Source: Fibrobacter sp. UWR4 (lineage in GTDB: Bacteria; Fibrobacterota; Fibrobacteria; Fibrobacterales; Fibrobacteraceae). Taken from it: 54,772 bases of DNA. Below the pieces are notes generated by a model. The model did no database searches. It was not told the DNA's origin and saw only the letters and a list, made by a program, of their open reading frames with translations. Shown piece after piece: positions 7,945-17,010 of the stretch. Both the position numbers and the translations under genes were made by a program. Location: NCBI RefSeq assembly GCF_003149045.1, contig NZ_QGDU01000026.1, positions 1 through 54,772 of the forward strand, written 5' to 3'. Each line of letters begins with the position of its first letter. Position 1 is the stretch's first letter.

Positions 7945-9213
7945 TTATGCTTTACGAATATTTGAATCAATATAGGCTTGCATCTGAAGCATCAAGTTTT
8001 TCTCTGCAGTAATGTTCCGGATATTCACAAAGAAAAGGCGACTAACCTTACTGATGCCGATGAGTTGTATGGAACTGCGGACGCAAAGACGTTGAACGTT
8101 TCCTTCAGCAGATGGGACACTTCGCCAGGTTTCACATTCCTGCTCGGCACGGGATTCCACGATTTTCTCCAAGCAAGAAAGATAAACTTCCTTGTTGAGG
8201 TCATCCAAAGTCTTCAAGGGATCAAGCTTCAGCAGGTCCTTTTCAGACAAATTCATCCCCATTTCGCGGAGGAATTTTTGATTCACACGCAAAATTTCAA
8301 GACCATCACCACGCTGTTCCAAAATGGCTGCGGCACCTACAAAATTACTGAAAATCAAGGTTTCCATAGAGTTGGGATTCCAGAACTTTCCAGCCTCCAC
8401 AACATCATCCAGATTCATCTGAGGGACAATGGCTCCTACAGCACTGCCATCCAAAAGTTTTTCGTAATCAGAAACAGAAATTGGCTTGGAATATAAATAG
8501 CCTTGAATGTAATCACAGCCCACGCTTCTCAAAAAGTCAGCCTGTTCCACCGTTTCAACACCTTCGGCAATCACCGGAAGGCTCAGCCACTTGGCCATAC
8601 GAACCACAGAACTCAAAATGGTTCCACCACGTTCGTCGCTCATGCTTCCAGAAATAAAGTTCAGGTCCAACTTGAGGACATCAAAATTAATATCCTTCAA
8701 AACATTCAACGAGGAGTAGCCACTACCAAAATCATCCATCTCCACGGTGTAACCCAATTGATGGAGTTTATCGATGGTATCAATAATCACCTGCGAGCCC
8801 GAGATGGCAGCGGACTCAGTCAGCTCAACATGCACCAGACGAGTAGGAACATCATACCCCTGTCGAATTTCTTCCATACGATCGATGTAATCGTCACGCA
8901 GGACATCGTTTCGTGACATATTCACTGAAATGCGAACTAAAGGCAAATTCACATCGATGCAGTGGCGGAGAAAACGGCAGACCTTATCGAAAACATAAAG
9001 ATCGATTTCCGAAATGCGACCCTGTTCTTCCAGGGCAGGGATAAAGTCTGCAGGAGAAATAAAGCCATACTTGGGAGAAACCCAACGGACAAGAGCCTCC
9101 GCGCCAATCAACAGTCCTGCTGAATGGTTATACTGTGGCTGCAAATACACCTGAAATTCTTCGTTTGCAACCGCCGAATCAAAATTCGATAGAATGTCCT
9201 GTACAGTAAGCAT
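7945..9213 (-). CDS. EAL-domain cyclic-di-GMP phosphodiesterase
   Basis: A 422-residue cytosolic protein whose first 260 residues are an EAL domain, which hydrolyses c-di-GMP. The catalytic set looks complete: EAL at about 39-41, the Asn in SVNMSRND, ELTES, DDFGSGYSS, LKLDLNFI, EGVET and the final QGYLYSKP. No GGDEF domain and no membrane segment are present. Residues about 290-410 look like a PAS-type sensor placed after the enzyme, which is less usual than before it. The ATG at 9213 is given as start; an in-frame TTG at 9228 with its own AGGG site is possible. It probably lowers c-di-GMP in response to a cytosolic signal. Confidence 0.88.
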   Translation of the reverse strand: MLTVQDILSNFDSAVANEEFQVYLQPQYNHSAGLLIGAEALVRWVSPKYGFISPADFIPALEEQGRISEIDLYVFDKVCRFLRHCIDVNLPLVRISVNMSRNDVLRDDYIDRMEEIRQGYDVPTRLVHVELTESAAISGSQVIIDTIDKLHQLGYTVEMDDFGSGYSSLNVLKDINFDVLKLDLNFISGSMSDERGGTILSSVVRMAKWLSLPVIAEGVETVEQADFLRSVGCDYIQGYLYSKPISVSDYEKLLDGSAVGAIVPQMNLDDVVEAGKFWNPNSMETLIFSNFVGAAAILEQRGDGLEILRVNQKFLREMGMNLSEKDLLKLDPLKTLDDLNKEVYLSCLEKIVESRAEQECETWRSVPSAEGNVQRLCVRSSIQLIGISKVSRLFFVNIRNITAEKNLMLQMQAYIDSNIRKA

Positions 9214-9235
9214 AGACCGAATCCCCAATAATCCC

Positions 9236-9251
9236 TATAGTCTAAACTATA
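9236..9251. promoter_or_regulatory. Palindrome upstream of the EAL gene
   Basis: A perfect inverted repeat, TATAGT and ACTATA with a 4-base spacer, lies 23 bases before the ATG of the EAL gene. On the minus strand it overlaps a plausible -10 box (TATAGG, 17 bases after TTGTTG). It could be an operator. Evidence is sequence shape only. The rest of 9252-9403 shows no gene; a doubled AAAGGACTTT (about 9279-9300) is the only other feature. Confidence 0.3.
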
Positions 9252-9403
9252 ATAATCAACAAGAAAAAGGCGCCACCAAAAGGACTTTGTAAAGGACTTT
9301 TATATTCCAACTCGGAATAAAACGACCGAGACGATGTGATGAAAATCGCATTTCTTATAGAAAACGAAACTCACTGAAAAAACAACCGAGCGCTGCACTG
9401 AGC

Positions 9404-9444
9404 CAAAAACAAAAAAAGTCCCGCCAGGTAGAGCCTAGCGAGAC
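9404..9444 (-). terminator. Intrinsic terminator of ilvC
   Basis: The segment 9418-9444 forms an 11-bp stem with two G-U pairs when read on the minus strand, with a 5-base loop, followed by a T-rich run. It lies about 30 bases beyond the ilvC stop codon. Confidence 0.75.
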
Positions 9445-9474
9445 TAAAATCAGGAGTTTGTACAATCCGCGGAA

Positions 9475-10959
9475 TTATACCACGCGAGTCATACCACTCA
9501 TTCTTGCTCTCAGCCATGCACCGATTTCTTCAACCGGGTGCTTACGGATGTTGGCATTGACCTTGATGAGTTCTTCGTTATCGACAGCGGTGGACTTGCC
9601 TTCGCCGAAGATAGCGCCGATATCTTCCTTAGTGACTTCCTTAGCCATGAAGTCCTTCAGCAGAGGAACGCACTTGTTAGCAAACAGGTAGCAGCCGTAT
9701 TCTGCGGTATCGGAAATCACGCGGTTCATTTCAAACAGCTTCTTACGAGCGATGAGGTTTGCAATGAGCGGAGTTTCGTGGAGGGATTCGTAGTATGCGC
9801 TCATGGGCTTGATGCCGACGGAGCACATGGTTTCGAATGCCAGTTCCACACCGGCCTTGATCATAGCGACCATGAGGACGCCGCGGTCGAAGTATTCCTG
9901 TTCGGAGATAGCCTTGTCGGTAGCTGCAACCTTTTCGAATTCCAGTTCGCCAGTAGCTGCACGCCATGCCAGAAGGTCCTTGTCACCAGCTTCCCAGTCG
10001 ATCATCATGGTAGAGGAGAACTTACCGGAGATGATGTTGTCCTGATGTTCCTGGTAGAGGCCGCGCATGATGACCTTCATCTTTTCGGAGAGTTCGTTTG
10101 CACGAACCTTAGCCGGGTTGGAGAGGCGGTCCATCATGTTGGTGATACCACCATGCTTCAGAGCTTCGGAAATGGTTTCCCAACCGTACTGGAGGAGCTT
10201 GGTTGCGTATGCCGGTTCGACACCGAATTCCTTGACCATCTTGTCGTAGCAGAGGATGGTACCGGTCTGGAGCATACCGCAGAGGATAGTCTGTTCGCCC
10301 ATGAGGTCGGACTTCACTTCTGCAACGAAAGAGCTTTCGAGAACGCCCGGACGGTCAGCGTGGAGACCAGCGGCGTAAGCCTTGGCATAGTCCCAACCCT
10401 TGCCTTCGGGGTCGTTTTCGGGGTGGACAGCGATCAAGCAGGGCATACCGAAACCGCGAACGTATTCAGAACGGACTTCTGAACCCGGACCCTTGGGAGC
10501 CACCATGATAACGGTGATGTCTTCACGGATCTGCTGGCCTTCTTCAACGATGTTGAAGCCATGGCTGTAGGAGAGAGCGGCACCCTTCTTCATGAGCTTC
10601 ATGACAGCGGGAATCACGTTGTGGTGCTGCTTATCCGGTGTGAGGTTGCAAACCAGGTCAGCAGTGGGAATCATTTCTTCGTAGGTACCGACAGCGAAGC
10701 CGTTTTCGGTAGCGTTCTTCCAGGACTGACGCTTTTCGGCGATTGCTTCCGGACGGAGGGTGTAGGAAACATCGAGACCGCTGTCACGCAGGTCGAGACC
10801 CTGGTGGAGACCCTGAGCGCCGCAACCGACGAACACGATCTTCTTGCCCTTGAGGGCTTCTACACCGCGAGAAAATTCAGAAGAATCCATGAAACGGCAG
10901 TGGCCGATTTCTTCCAGCTGACGACGCAGAGGAATGGAATTGAAGTAATTGATACCCAT
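9475..10959 (-). CDS. ilvC: Ketol-acid reductoisomerase, long (class II) form
   Basis: A 494-residue enzyme of branched-chain amino acid synthesis that isomerises and reduces acetolactate or acetohydroxybutyrate with NADPH and magnesium. The Rossmann motif VGCGAQG is at about residues 43-49, the substrate domain holds [10 protein letters not shown], and two successive knotted C-terminal domains ([15 protein letters not shown], then a related repeat) give the length of about 490 typical of the enterobacterial-type long form rather than the 330-residue short form. The ATG has an AGAGGT ribosome site. No other ilv or leu genes are nearby, so it stands alone, with its own terminator. Assignment is secure. 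Confidence 0.96.
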   Translation of the reverse strand: MGINYFNSIPLRRQLEEIGHCRFMDSSEFSRGVEALKGKKIVFVGCGAQGLHQGLDLRDSGLDVSYTLRPEAIAEKRQSWKNATENGFAVGTYEEMIPTADLVCNLTPDKQHHNVIPAVMKLMKKGAALSYSHGFNIVEEGQQIREDITVIMVAPKGPGSEVRSEYVRGFGMPCLIAVHPENDPEGKGWDYAKAYAAGLHADRPGVLESSFVAEVKSDLMGEQTILCGMLQTGTILCYDKMVKEFGVEPAYATKLLQYGWETISEALKHGGITNMMDRLSNPAKVRANELSEKMKVIMRGLYQEHQDNIISGKFSSTMMIDWEAGDKDLLAWRAATGELEFEKVAATDKAISEQEYFDRGVLMVAMIKAGVELAFETMCSVGIKPMSAYYESLHETPLIANLIARKKLFEMNRVISDTAEYGCYLFANKCVPLLKDFMAKEVTKEDIGAIFGEGKSTAVDNEELIKVNANIRKHPVEEIGAWLRARMSGMTRVV

Positions 10960-10986
10960 GATTATTTAACCTCTTTTGAGTAGTAT

Positions 10987-13569
10987 TTAAAGTTTTCGGG
11001 TGAAATATACAAATTTTTCGACTAGGCTCTTATAGGCAAGAGCCAATGCACCGTGGTTTTCCTGCACCTCGGCAAGATTACCTGCGGCTGCGGCACGTTC
11101 CTGATTTTCAGCCATTTTCGCAAGTTTTTCGGCACCGATGGTTCTGGAACTGCTCTTCAGGGCATGAACCACAATGCGATAATTTGCGCAATCCCCGGCA
11201 TCCAGGAATTTCTGCAACTCGGAAACCGGATTGGACTTCAAGTATTCCTCTACCATTTCCTGGTAGAAATCCTCACTTTCAGCACAATAGGCAAGTCCCT
11301 GCTTCACATCGATTTCGGGAATTCCCTTCATGGATTCCATAAAGGTCAAAGGATTTTTATTAACTGCGGGAGCAACCGATTCAGCCACTAGGGGTTCCGG
11401 AGTAGCAGCTTCACCAGACTTACGGACCATATGGTGAGGCAGGTACTTGAGAATCATGGAATGGAGAGCCTTTTCGCTCACGGGCTTGGAAAGATAATCC
11501 GTAAATCCATGCTTCAGATAATTTTCCTTGGCGCCAATAATGGCGTTCGCGGACAGCATGATTACAGGGGTTCCGTTAGAAAGGTTATCATCCATTTTCT
11601 GCATGGCGGCAAATGTTTCAATACCGTCCATTTCCGGCATCATGTGATCCAGCAGGATGATATCGTAACGAGTCTTCGTCACCTTTGCTAGAGCATCCTT
11701 ACCGCTGGTAGCCGTATCCAGCTGGATCTGAGTATCCTTCAGAAGTCCCTCGACTACGCGAAGGTTCATCTTTACGTCGTCCACAACCAGGACTCGGGCA
11801 TCCTTTGCGGTAAAGCCACTCTTGAAATTTTCGGTCTTGGACAAAGCCTGCTTATGACGAGTAGCAAAGTCACCCATGGGGGCAACATTTTCCACAACCT
11901 GGGGAATCTTGACAGAGAAGACGGAACCCCTTCCGAATTCACTTTCCACAGAGATTTCACCACCCATCATCTCCACAAGACGTTTCGTGATGTTCAGGCC
12001 GAGACCGGTACCTTCAATAGCACGGTTAGAGCGTTCATTGACACGTTCAAACTTTTCAAACAGTTTATCCAGGTGTTCCTTACGGATACCCTGCCCCGTA
12101 TCCGCCACACGGATAATCAACGTGATGGTGGATTTTTCCGCCACCTCTCCGGACTTTTCAAAATCAACAATAAGGGTCACCTTGCCCTTGTCCGTATACT
12201 TGACTGCGTTGGACAGCAAGTTGTTACCAATCTGACGGATGCGGATTTCATCACCCAGCAAGCCCGACGGCAGGTTTGGGTTCACCCGCAGTTCCAGGTC
12301 CAGAGCCTTCTCGTTCGCACGGTCATGAACCATGTTGTAACAATCGTTCAGCACGGAGAACATCTCATAAGGCACAGGCAGGATTTCCATCTTGCCCGAT
12401 TCAATTTTAGAGATATCCAGCACGTCATTCACAATGGAAAGCAAGGTATGACCAGCGCTATCAATATTCTGGGCGCACTCCTTCATGGACTCATCCGTCA
12501 CCTTCTTCAGGAGCATGGCGTTCATCCCCAGAATACCGTTAATCGGCGTACGGATTTCATGGCTCATGTTAGCCAGGAACTGGGACTTAGCGGCACTGGA
12601 AGACAAGGCGATAATACGGTTGCGATAGCTGGACGTGCAGAAATAAAGCAGCAAGGCAAACAGGATCAGGGAAATCAGGATGTTACGATAGAGAATTTTC
12701 TGAACATTGCGGAACAGTTCGCTTTCGTTCACGATAGTCACCACATACCAGTCGTCCTTGACCACGGAATAGAACACCATGCATGCCTGACCAGAAATTT
12801 CCATTTCGAAAGACTTGGACTTGGAATCATACAGTCTCTTCAGCAGTTCCTGCTTTTCAGAGCCGCTAAATTCCTCATCCATGTAGTTCTTTCCCTTTTC
12901 CAGAGTATCCGGATGGGCCACCACCAGACCGGAATGGTTAAACACCATCATGGAACCGATGCTACCATCCACATTCACATTGTTTACCATTTCCTGGGCA
13001 ATATCCAACATGATATCAAAGGAAACAACACTCTTTTTGTCAGAGAGCATCTGGCTTACGGAAATGATAATCTTACGTTCCTTGGCGTCGAAGTAGGGAG
13101 GAACAAGGGCGACATTCCCATCGGCAGCGATTGCGTCCTTATACCAGGGACGGCTTTCGGGAACATAACCTTCTTCAGGAACCCAGCCGGAGCCATCCAG
13201 ATAGACACCATTGAACAAGCCATAGACGCCCGTAAAGCTACTATCCAGGAAGCGGATATAACGGCGGTTTTCATCCACCAGCAGCCGTTCCAGTTCCTTG
13301 GACGAAGCACCGTTCAGCATCATGTAGTCCACAATCTGTGAGGTAACGATGAGCACATCCATACTCTTCAGCAGGAAGTTGTTCAAGTTGGCTGCACTCT
13401 CGGAAACCGAGTTTTCACCAATGGTAACGACGTTTTCCTTAGTCACCTTGAAGAAGGAGTTAAACGTAAAGTAAACAATGACTATAAGAGCGGTTAAAGT
13501 CAACACGAGGGTCAGGATATACTGCCACAGGTACTTACTTTGCTTATTTCTGGATTCATTCTTCGACAT
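10987..13569 (-). CDS. Hybrid sensor histidine kinase (CACHE, kinase, receiver, HPt)
   Basis: An 860-residue inner-membrane phosphorelay protein. Two membrane segments (about 15-38 and 292-312) bracket a periplasmic dCACHE-type sensor (with RPWYKDA near 140), which in this family binds small ligands. The cytosolic part has the H-box with phospho-acceptor His337 (NMSHEIRTP), the ATPase domain (N-box NNLLSNAVKYT, DTGQGI, GTGLGL), a receiver with acidic pair DD at 597-598 and phospho-acceptor Asp641, and an HPt domain with His802 (VHALKSSS). All key residues are intact. The ATG at 13569 is preferred over a TTG nine bases upstream. No separate output regulator is adjacent, so its partner lies elsewhere. 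Confidence 0.93.
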   Translation of the reverse strand: MSKNESRNKQSKYLWQYILTLVLTLTALIVIVYFTFNSFFKVTKENVVTIGENSVSESAANLNNFLLKSMDVLIVTSQIVDYMMLNGASSKELERLLVDENRRYIRFLDSSFTGVYGLFNGVYLDGSGWVPEEGYVPESRPWYKDAIAADGNVALVPPYFDAKERKIIISVSQMLSDKKSVVSFDIMLDIAQEMVNNVNVDGSIGSMMVFNHSGLVVAHPDTLEKGKNYMDEEFSGSEKQELLKRLYDSKSKSFEMEISGQACMVFYSVVKDDWYVVTIVNESELFRNVQKILYRNILISLILFALLLYFCTSSYRNRIIALSSSAAKSQFLANMSHEIRTPINGILGMNAMLLKKVTDESMKECAQNIDSAGHTLLSIVNDVLDISKIESGKMEILPVPYEMFSVLNDCYNMVHDRANEKALDLELRVNPNLPSGLLGDEIRIRQIGNNLLSNAVKYTDKGKVTLIVDFEKSGEVAEKSTITLIIRVADTGQGIRKEHLDKLFEKFERVNERSNRAIEGTGLGLNITKRLVEMMGGEISVESEFGRGSVFSVKIPQVVENVAPMGDFATRHKQALSKTENFKSGFTAKDARVLVVDDVKMNLRVVEGLLKDTQIQLDTATSGKDALAKVTKTRYDIILLDHMMPEMDGIETFAAMQKMDDNLSNGTPVIMLSANAIIGAKENYLKHGFTDYLSKPVSEKALHSMILKYLPHHMVRKSGEAATPEPLVAESVAPAVNKNPLTFMESMKGIPEIDVKQGLAYCAESEDFYQEMVEEYLKSNPVSELQKFLDAGDCANYRIVVHALKSSSRTIGAEKLAKMAENQERAAAAGNLAEVQENHGALALAYKSLVEKFVYFTRKL

Positions 13570-13600
13570 GACGTCCAATGTAATAAAATTCTAACAAACG

Positions 13601-13622
13601 AAAAAGAACCTGCCCAGGCAAG
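13601..13622 (-). terminator. Weak terminator-like hairpin after the barrel gene
   Basis: On the minus strand CTTGC and GCAGG form a 5-bp stem (one G-U) with a CTGG loop, followed by TTCTTTTT. It is located just after the stop codon at 13636 and before the histidine kinase gene. The stem is short. Confidence 0.4.
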
Positions 13623-13635
13623 AACCGTTTTTTGA

Positions 13636-14937
13636 TTAAAATTCCCACTTGGTCCCGAGACGCAGTTTCGCAGTTGTACTGAATCGGGAATAAACCCTTT
13701 CGTACTTTTCAGGAAGGCTGTAGATTCTAAATACACCCTCCAGCCCTAAATAAAGTTCCATAAGTCCCATATTCCAGGAAGCCATACCGTTCCATACAGA
13801 CGTCAGTTTGGAAATATTCTCATAATCGGCATCAGCCCCGTCCACGACAAAGCTATAGAAGAGATTCAGTTTCGTTTCCAGGACAATCCCGTTCCTGAAT
13901 CGGTACTGAGCGCGAGCCCTGAGGGAAGGGCCAAACCATTTCGTCCAGTAGTAAACAGGCTTCACCTTTATTTCGGACAGAAGCTTTTCATAATGGCTGA
14001 CCCAATTCAGGGAATCCACTGTGGCAATATTCCAGCTATAGCACTGTTCCCCATAGGTTTCCAGGCACTCCTCAAATGGATTTCCGCTGCCACCATAATT
14101 TTTCATTTCGGCTTCCACGGCATCCAGAGCCTCGTCAAAACGAGTCATGTAGCTACTGTAATCAAATGCAGAATCAACCTCAAGCCTTGGGCCTACCATC
14201 AGGGAGAAGCCAAAGCCATAGGTACTGGTCCTGCGCCAAGTGCCATAAAGCGCTAAGGACATAGGACCAGAGACATCATCGTAGGCCCAAAAAGCAACAC
14301 CGAACTGATGTTTATTTCGTTTCAGGAAATTGTATTCCAGCCACGAAAAAAAGGCGGGGATTAAATTTTCCTGCTGATAGACATTCAAGTCCACGCCCAC
14401 ATCCAAAAGCAACGAACTGGAGACCAGGGTATATTCAAGCCCTATCGTACCCTTCCAATCATTGGTATCCAGGGCAGGCATGTCATCATTATAGAAGTTC
14501 ACATCACCCGTAATGTTCAAGCCGAGAGAATGAATCAAGTCTCCAGAAGAGTAATCCAGGAAAGCAGAGATGCCCCCCTGCAAGGCGGATCCATAATCGG
14601 ACTTGTCGCCAGAGGCGGAGTAGTACAGTCCCACAGCACCAAGATCCCCCTGAAAACGGTAGGAAAAGGATTTCTCCGGAGATTCCTCGGTACCTTTTCG
14701 TAGAGTCTCGTGACGTTTATTCGCAGGAACGTCTAGCGCTTCATAATATTCGTTGAGGATTTCCTGAATTTCCTCAGTATATTCCCCGCCCATATTTAGG
14801 GCTTCTTCAAAAGTTCTGATTGCAAGGGGAACATCACCGGACGCTTCCGCCTGCATAGCGCGGAAGTACGCGGCCTCCTGGGTTTCAGCAAAGAGGGTCG
14901 CGGAAAGCAATAGAAGAACTATCGCTATCCGATACAT
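13636..14937 (-). CDS. Predicted outer-membrane beta-barrel protein with N-terminal TPR-like segment
   Basis: A 433-residue protein. A signal peptide (residues 1-17, ending LFAE) precedes one or two TPR-like helical pairs (YFRAMQAEASGDVPLAIRTF) to about residue 70. The rest alternates short aromatic-bounded beta-strands and ends in ...LRLGTKWEF, the aromatic C-terminal residue typical of outer-membrane barrels. The arrangement recalls surface-lipoprotein assembly modifier proteins (TPR then barrel), but I would not claim that family. The ATG at 14937 is chosen because it overlaps the stop of the preceding gene (TGATG), so the two are translationally coupled. Both lie under the sigma-54 promoter at 15409-15423, so expression probably responds to the neighbouring activator. 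Confidence 0.8.
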   Translation of the reverse strand: MYRIAIVLLLLSATLFAETQEAAYFRAMQAEASGDVPLAIRTFEEALNMGGEYTEEIQEILNEYYEALDVPANKRHETLRKGTEESPEKSFSYRFQGDLGAVGLYYSASGDKSDYGSALQGGISAFLDYSSGDLIHSLGLNITGDVNFYNDDMPALDTNDWKGTIGLEYTLVSSSLLLDVGVDLNVYQQENLIPAFFSWLEYNFLKRNKHQFGVAFWAYDDVSGPMSLALYGTWRRTSTYGFGFSLMVGPRLEVDSAFDYSSYMTRFDEALDAVEAEMKNYGGSGNPFEECLETYGEQCYSWNIATVDSLNWVSHYEKLLSEIKVKPVYYWTKWFGPSLRARAQYRFRNGIVLETKLNLFYSFVVDGADADYENISKLTSVWNGMASWNMGLMELYLGLEGVFRIYSLPEKYERVYSRFSTTAKLRLGTKWEF

Positions 14938-15374
14938 CAATGAGAGAGATCGCCCCAGCCTGGACTCTGTCTCGGATTCCCCCACCAATGCGGCGGAGGA
15001 GGAGGCATTATATGAGGAGTATTCCATTCCTTTTCAGGAGTTTTTTCTCTCTCACGGGGCTGGACTTTTTCTGCACGTTCCCCTTCGATGCGATTCCTTT
15101 CGTTACGAGTTTCGGTAACGTTCTGGCGAATGGACTGTTTTTCTGCAGCGGAGCTATTACGTAAATCAGAAAGAATCTGACGACGGGCCTCACGGCGTTC
15201 CGCACGCATTTTCTGCCATTCCTCGCTATCTTTAGCACTTAAATCAGGAGTTCCTCGGGAAACTTCAGATCTTTCAGCAGGGGTCGGGACAACTGACTCC
15301 GGACGCAAAGAAGACTGGCCTGCAAATGCCATTGCAGCAGCCAGCATCACCAATGTGAAAATATTCTTCTTCAT
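14937..15374 (-). CDS. Small secreted Arg/Glu-rich protein with proline-rich end
   Basis: A 145-residue protein I do not recognise. A signal peptide (MKKNIFTL... AFAGQ, residues 1-20) is followed by a highly charged, probably helical region (about 50-110, many Arg and Glu) and a C-terminus with MPPPPPHWWGN. The frame extends six codons further, but MKKN at 15374 is the natural export start. It is the first gene after a near-perfect sigma-54 promoter and shares a one-base overlap with the beta-barrel gene, so the two proteins probably act together in the periplasm or outer membrane. The charged helix resembles periplasmic stress or chaperone proteins only in a general way; no function can be assigned. 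Confidence 0.75.
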   Translation of the reverse strand: MKKNIFTLVMLAAAMAFAGQSSLRPESVVPTPAERSEVSRGTPDLSAKDSEEWQKMRAERREARRQILSDLRNSSAAEKQSIRQNVTETRNERNRIEGERAEKVQPREREKTPEKEWNTPHIMPPPPPHWWGNPRQSPGWGDLSH

Positions 15375-15408
15375 ACAAACCCAGTTTAACACTCTCTGCG
15401 GTTTAAAC

Positions 15409-15423
15409 GCAACATCCGTGCCA
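15409..15423 (-). promoter_or_regulatory. Sigma-54 promoter (-24/-12)
   Basis: On the minus strand the sequence TGGCACGGATGTTGC matches the sigma-54 consensus TGGCACG-N4-TTGC at every specified base, with the exact GG-N10-GC spacing. Transcription should start near 15397, giving a leader of about 23 bases before the ATG at 15374. The gene for a sigma-54 activator ends 131 bases upstream. A long palindrome lies between, where an activator site would be expected. Confidence 0.85.
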
Positions 15424-15432
15424 GAGTATCCT

Positions 15433-15474
15433 TTTAGGCTAATAATACGTTTTTTTGACGTACTTTAGCCTAAA
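15433..15474. promoter_or_regulatory. Palindrome upstream of the sigma-54 promoter, candidate activator site
   Basis: A two-part inverted repeat: outer arms of 10 bp (TTTAGGCTAA at 15433-15442 and its complement at 15465-15474) and inner arms of 5 bp (TACGT, ACGTA). The centre is about 57 bases upstream of the predicted start site. It suits a dimeric sigma-54 activator, though such sites are more often 80-150 bases away. It could instead be a transcription-ending hairpin for the activator operon, but no T run follows on the minus strand. Confidence 0.5.
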
Positions 15475-15553
15475 TATACATTAAAACTTTCGTTAACCTC
15501 GGACAAAAAACGGAACCACACGCCCCCATCGGGAGATTTGTTCCCGAAAAAGT

Positions 15554-17008
15554 CTACCCCTTAAAATCCTCCTTCTTCATGCCAAGACGTTCCATGATTT
15601 CGCGAAGGACCTTACGGTCTATTCCCAAAATGGAGGATGCCAAGGTCATGTTGGCGTTACTATCCCTCATGGCCCTGGAAATCACTTCACGGTCTACCGC
15701 CTCGCGGGCTTCCTTCAAGGTACGGGGAGATTCCTTGGCCTGGGATTGCATATCGTCCAGTCCCAAGTCCTTGGGCTGGATTACCCCATGAACCGCCTGG
15801 ACAAGGGCCTTCTGGATTTTATTTTCCAGTTCACGGACATTGCCCGGCCAATAATAACCTAACAAAGCTTTTTCCGCATTACGGCTCATGCGGTACTTGC
15901 CACGGCCGTACTCCGCACCATAACGCTTGATGAATTCTTCCGCCAGAAGCACCACATCCTGACCACGCTCGCGAAGAGGCGGAAGGTAAAGAGGCATCAC
16001 CTGAATTCTGAAGTACAAGTCCTCACGGAACTTCTTTTCCTTGACGGCTTCTTCCAAATCCACATGGGTGGCACTGATGACACGGACGTTCACAGGAATT
16101 TCACGATTGTCACCTACGCGGGTAATATGTTTTTCCTGAAGGACACGAAGGAGTTTCACCTGCATGTTCATGGGAAGTTCGCCAATTTCATCCAGGAAGA
16201 TGGTACCACCATCGGCCTCCTCGAAGAAGCCCCTGCGATTTTCAATAGCCCCCGTAAAAGATCCCTTGGCATGACCAAATAGCAAGGATTCCATCAGATG
16301 TTCAGGAATGGCACCGCAGTTTACCGCCACAAAAGGCTTGTCCCCACGGGGGCTGTTCCTATGGATGTAGCGGGCAACCACTTCCTTGCCGGATCCCGTT
16401 TCACCACGAATAATCACGGGAAGGGGAAGCGGCGCTAGTTTATCTGCAAGAGCCGTCAGGTCAGCCATCACCTGGCTGGAATAGACGATGTTATCCTTAC
16501 GGACCACATTCTTTAGGACATCCAGGGATTCCTTATCCCTCAGGCGGTCAAATACGGAGAACGCCACCTTTTCACAGACCGCAACGAAATTATCGAACAG
16601 GCTGCTATCCTCATCCGTGAAAGGGTCCTCACGGGCGGCACGCTGAAGATAGAGATAACCTTCCTCGGATTCCGTGGTACGGAAAGGAGAGACCATAATG
16701 CTAGTCAGTTGATTCTGCACGATGGACTTGGAAAGATCCGCAGAGTCATCGTCCAGCTGGTTCCATACCACGGCACGCTTTTCCGATTTTGCCAAACGTA
16801 CAGCGGAAATGGAAATGGAAACGTTTTCCGGCTGGCTGAAATGCAGGGGATTTTCACCGCCAATTTCCAGGACGGCGGCATCCGCATGAAGTACGTCCTT
16901 GGCAACTTCCAGGATCTTATTGAAAAGGGATTCCGGCTGGTCTTCATCCAGAAGGATTTTAACCACATCCAGCATTTTTTCCGTGGCAAGCATGGATTCC
17001 GATTTCAT
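15554..17008 (-). CDS. Sigma-54-dependent activator with GAF-like sensor
   Basis: A 484-residue enhancer-binding protein that uses ATP to open sigma-54 promoters. Residues about 10-160 form a GAF-like sensor domain, with no receiver, so it is not a classical two-component regulator. The AAA+ domain has Walker A GETGSGKE at 202-209, a sigma-54 contact loop GSFTGA at 249-254 (Ser in place of the more common Ala), Walker B FLDE near 271 and the arginine-finger region FREDLYFRI. The last 45 residues are a Fis-type helix-turn-helix. It starts two bases after the stop of the kinase-like gene, so it is the last gene of that operon. A matching sigma-54 promoter lies just downstream. Confidence 0.93.
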   Translation of the reverse strand: MKSESMLATEKMLDVVKILLDEDQPESLFNKILEVAKDVLHADAAVLEIGGENPLHFSQPENVSISISAVRLAKSEKRAVVWNQLDDDSADLSKSIVQNQLTSIMVSPFRTTESEEGYLYLQRAAREDPFTDEDSSLFDNFVAVCEKVAFSVFDRLRDKESLDVLKNVVRKDNIVYSSQVMADLTALADKLAPLPLPVIIRGETGSGKEVVARYIHRNSPRGDKPFVAVNCGAIPEHLMESLLFGHAKGSFTGAIENRRGFFEEADGGTIFLDEIGELPMNMQVKLLRVLQEKHITRVGDNREIPVNVRVISATHVDLEEAVKEKKFREDLYFRIQVMPLYLPPLRERGQDVVLLAEEFIKRYGAEYGRGKYRMSRNAEKALLGYYWPGNVRELENKIQKALVQAVHGVIQPKDLGLDDMQSQAKESPRTLKEAREAVDREVISRAMRDSNANMTLASSILGIDRKVLREIMERLGMKKEDFKG

Positions 17009-17010
17009 AA

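Noticed and set aside
14938-15027. An extended start for the beta-barrel gene
   Set aside because: It would read 30 codons through the preceding gene and hide the signal peptide; the coupled ATG at 14937 fits better.
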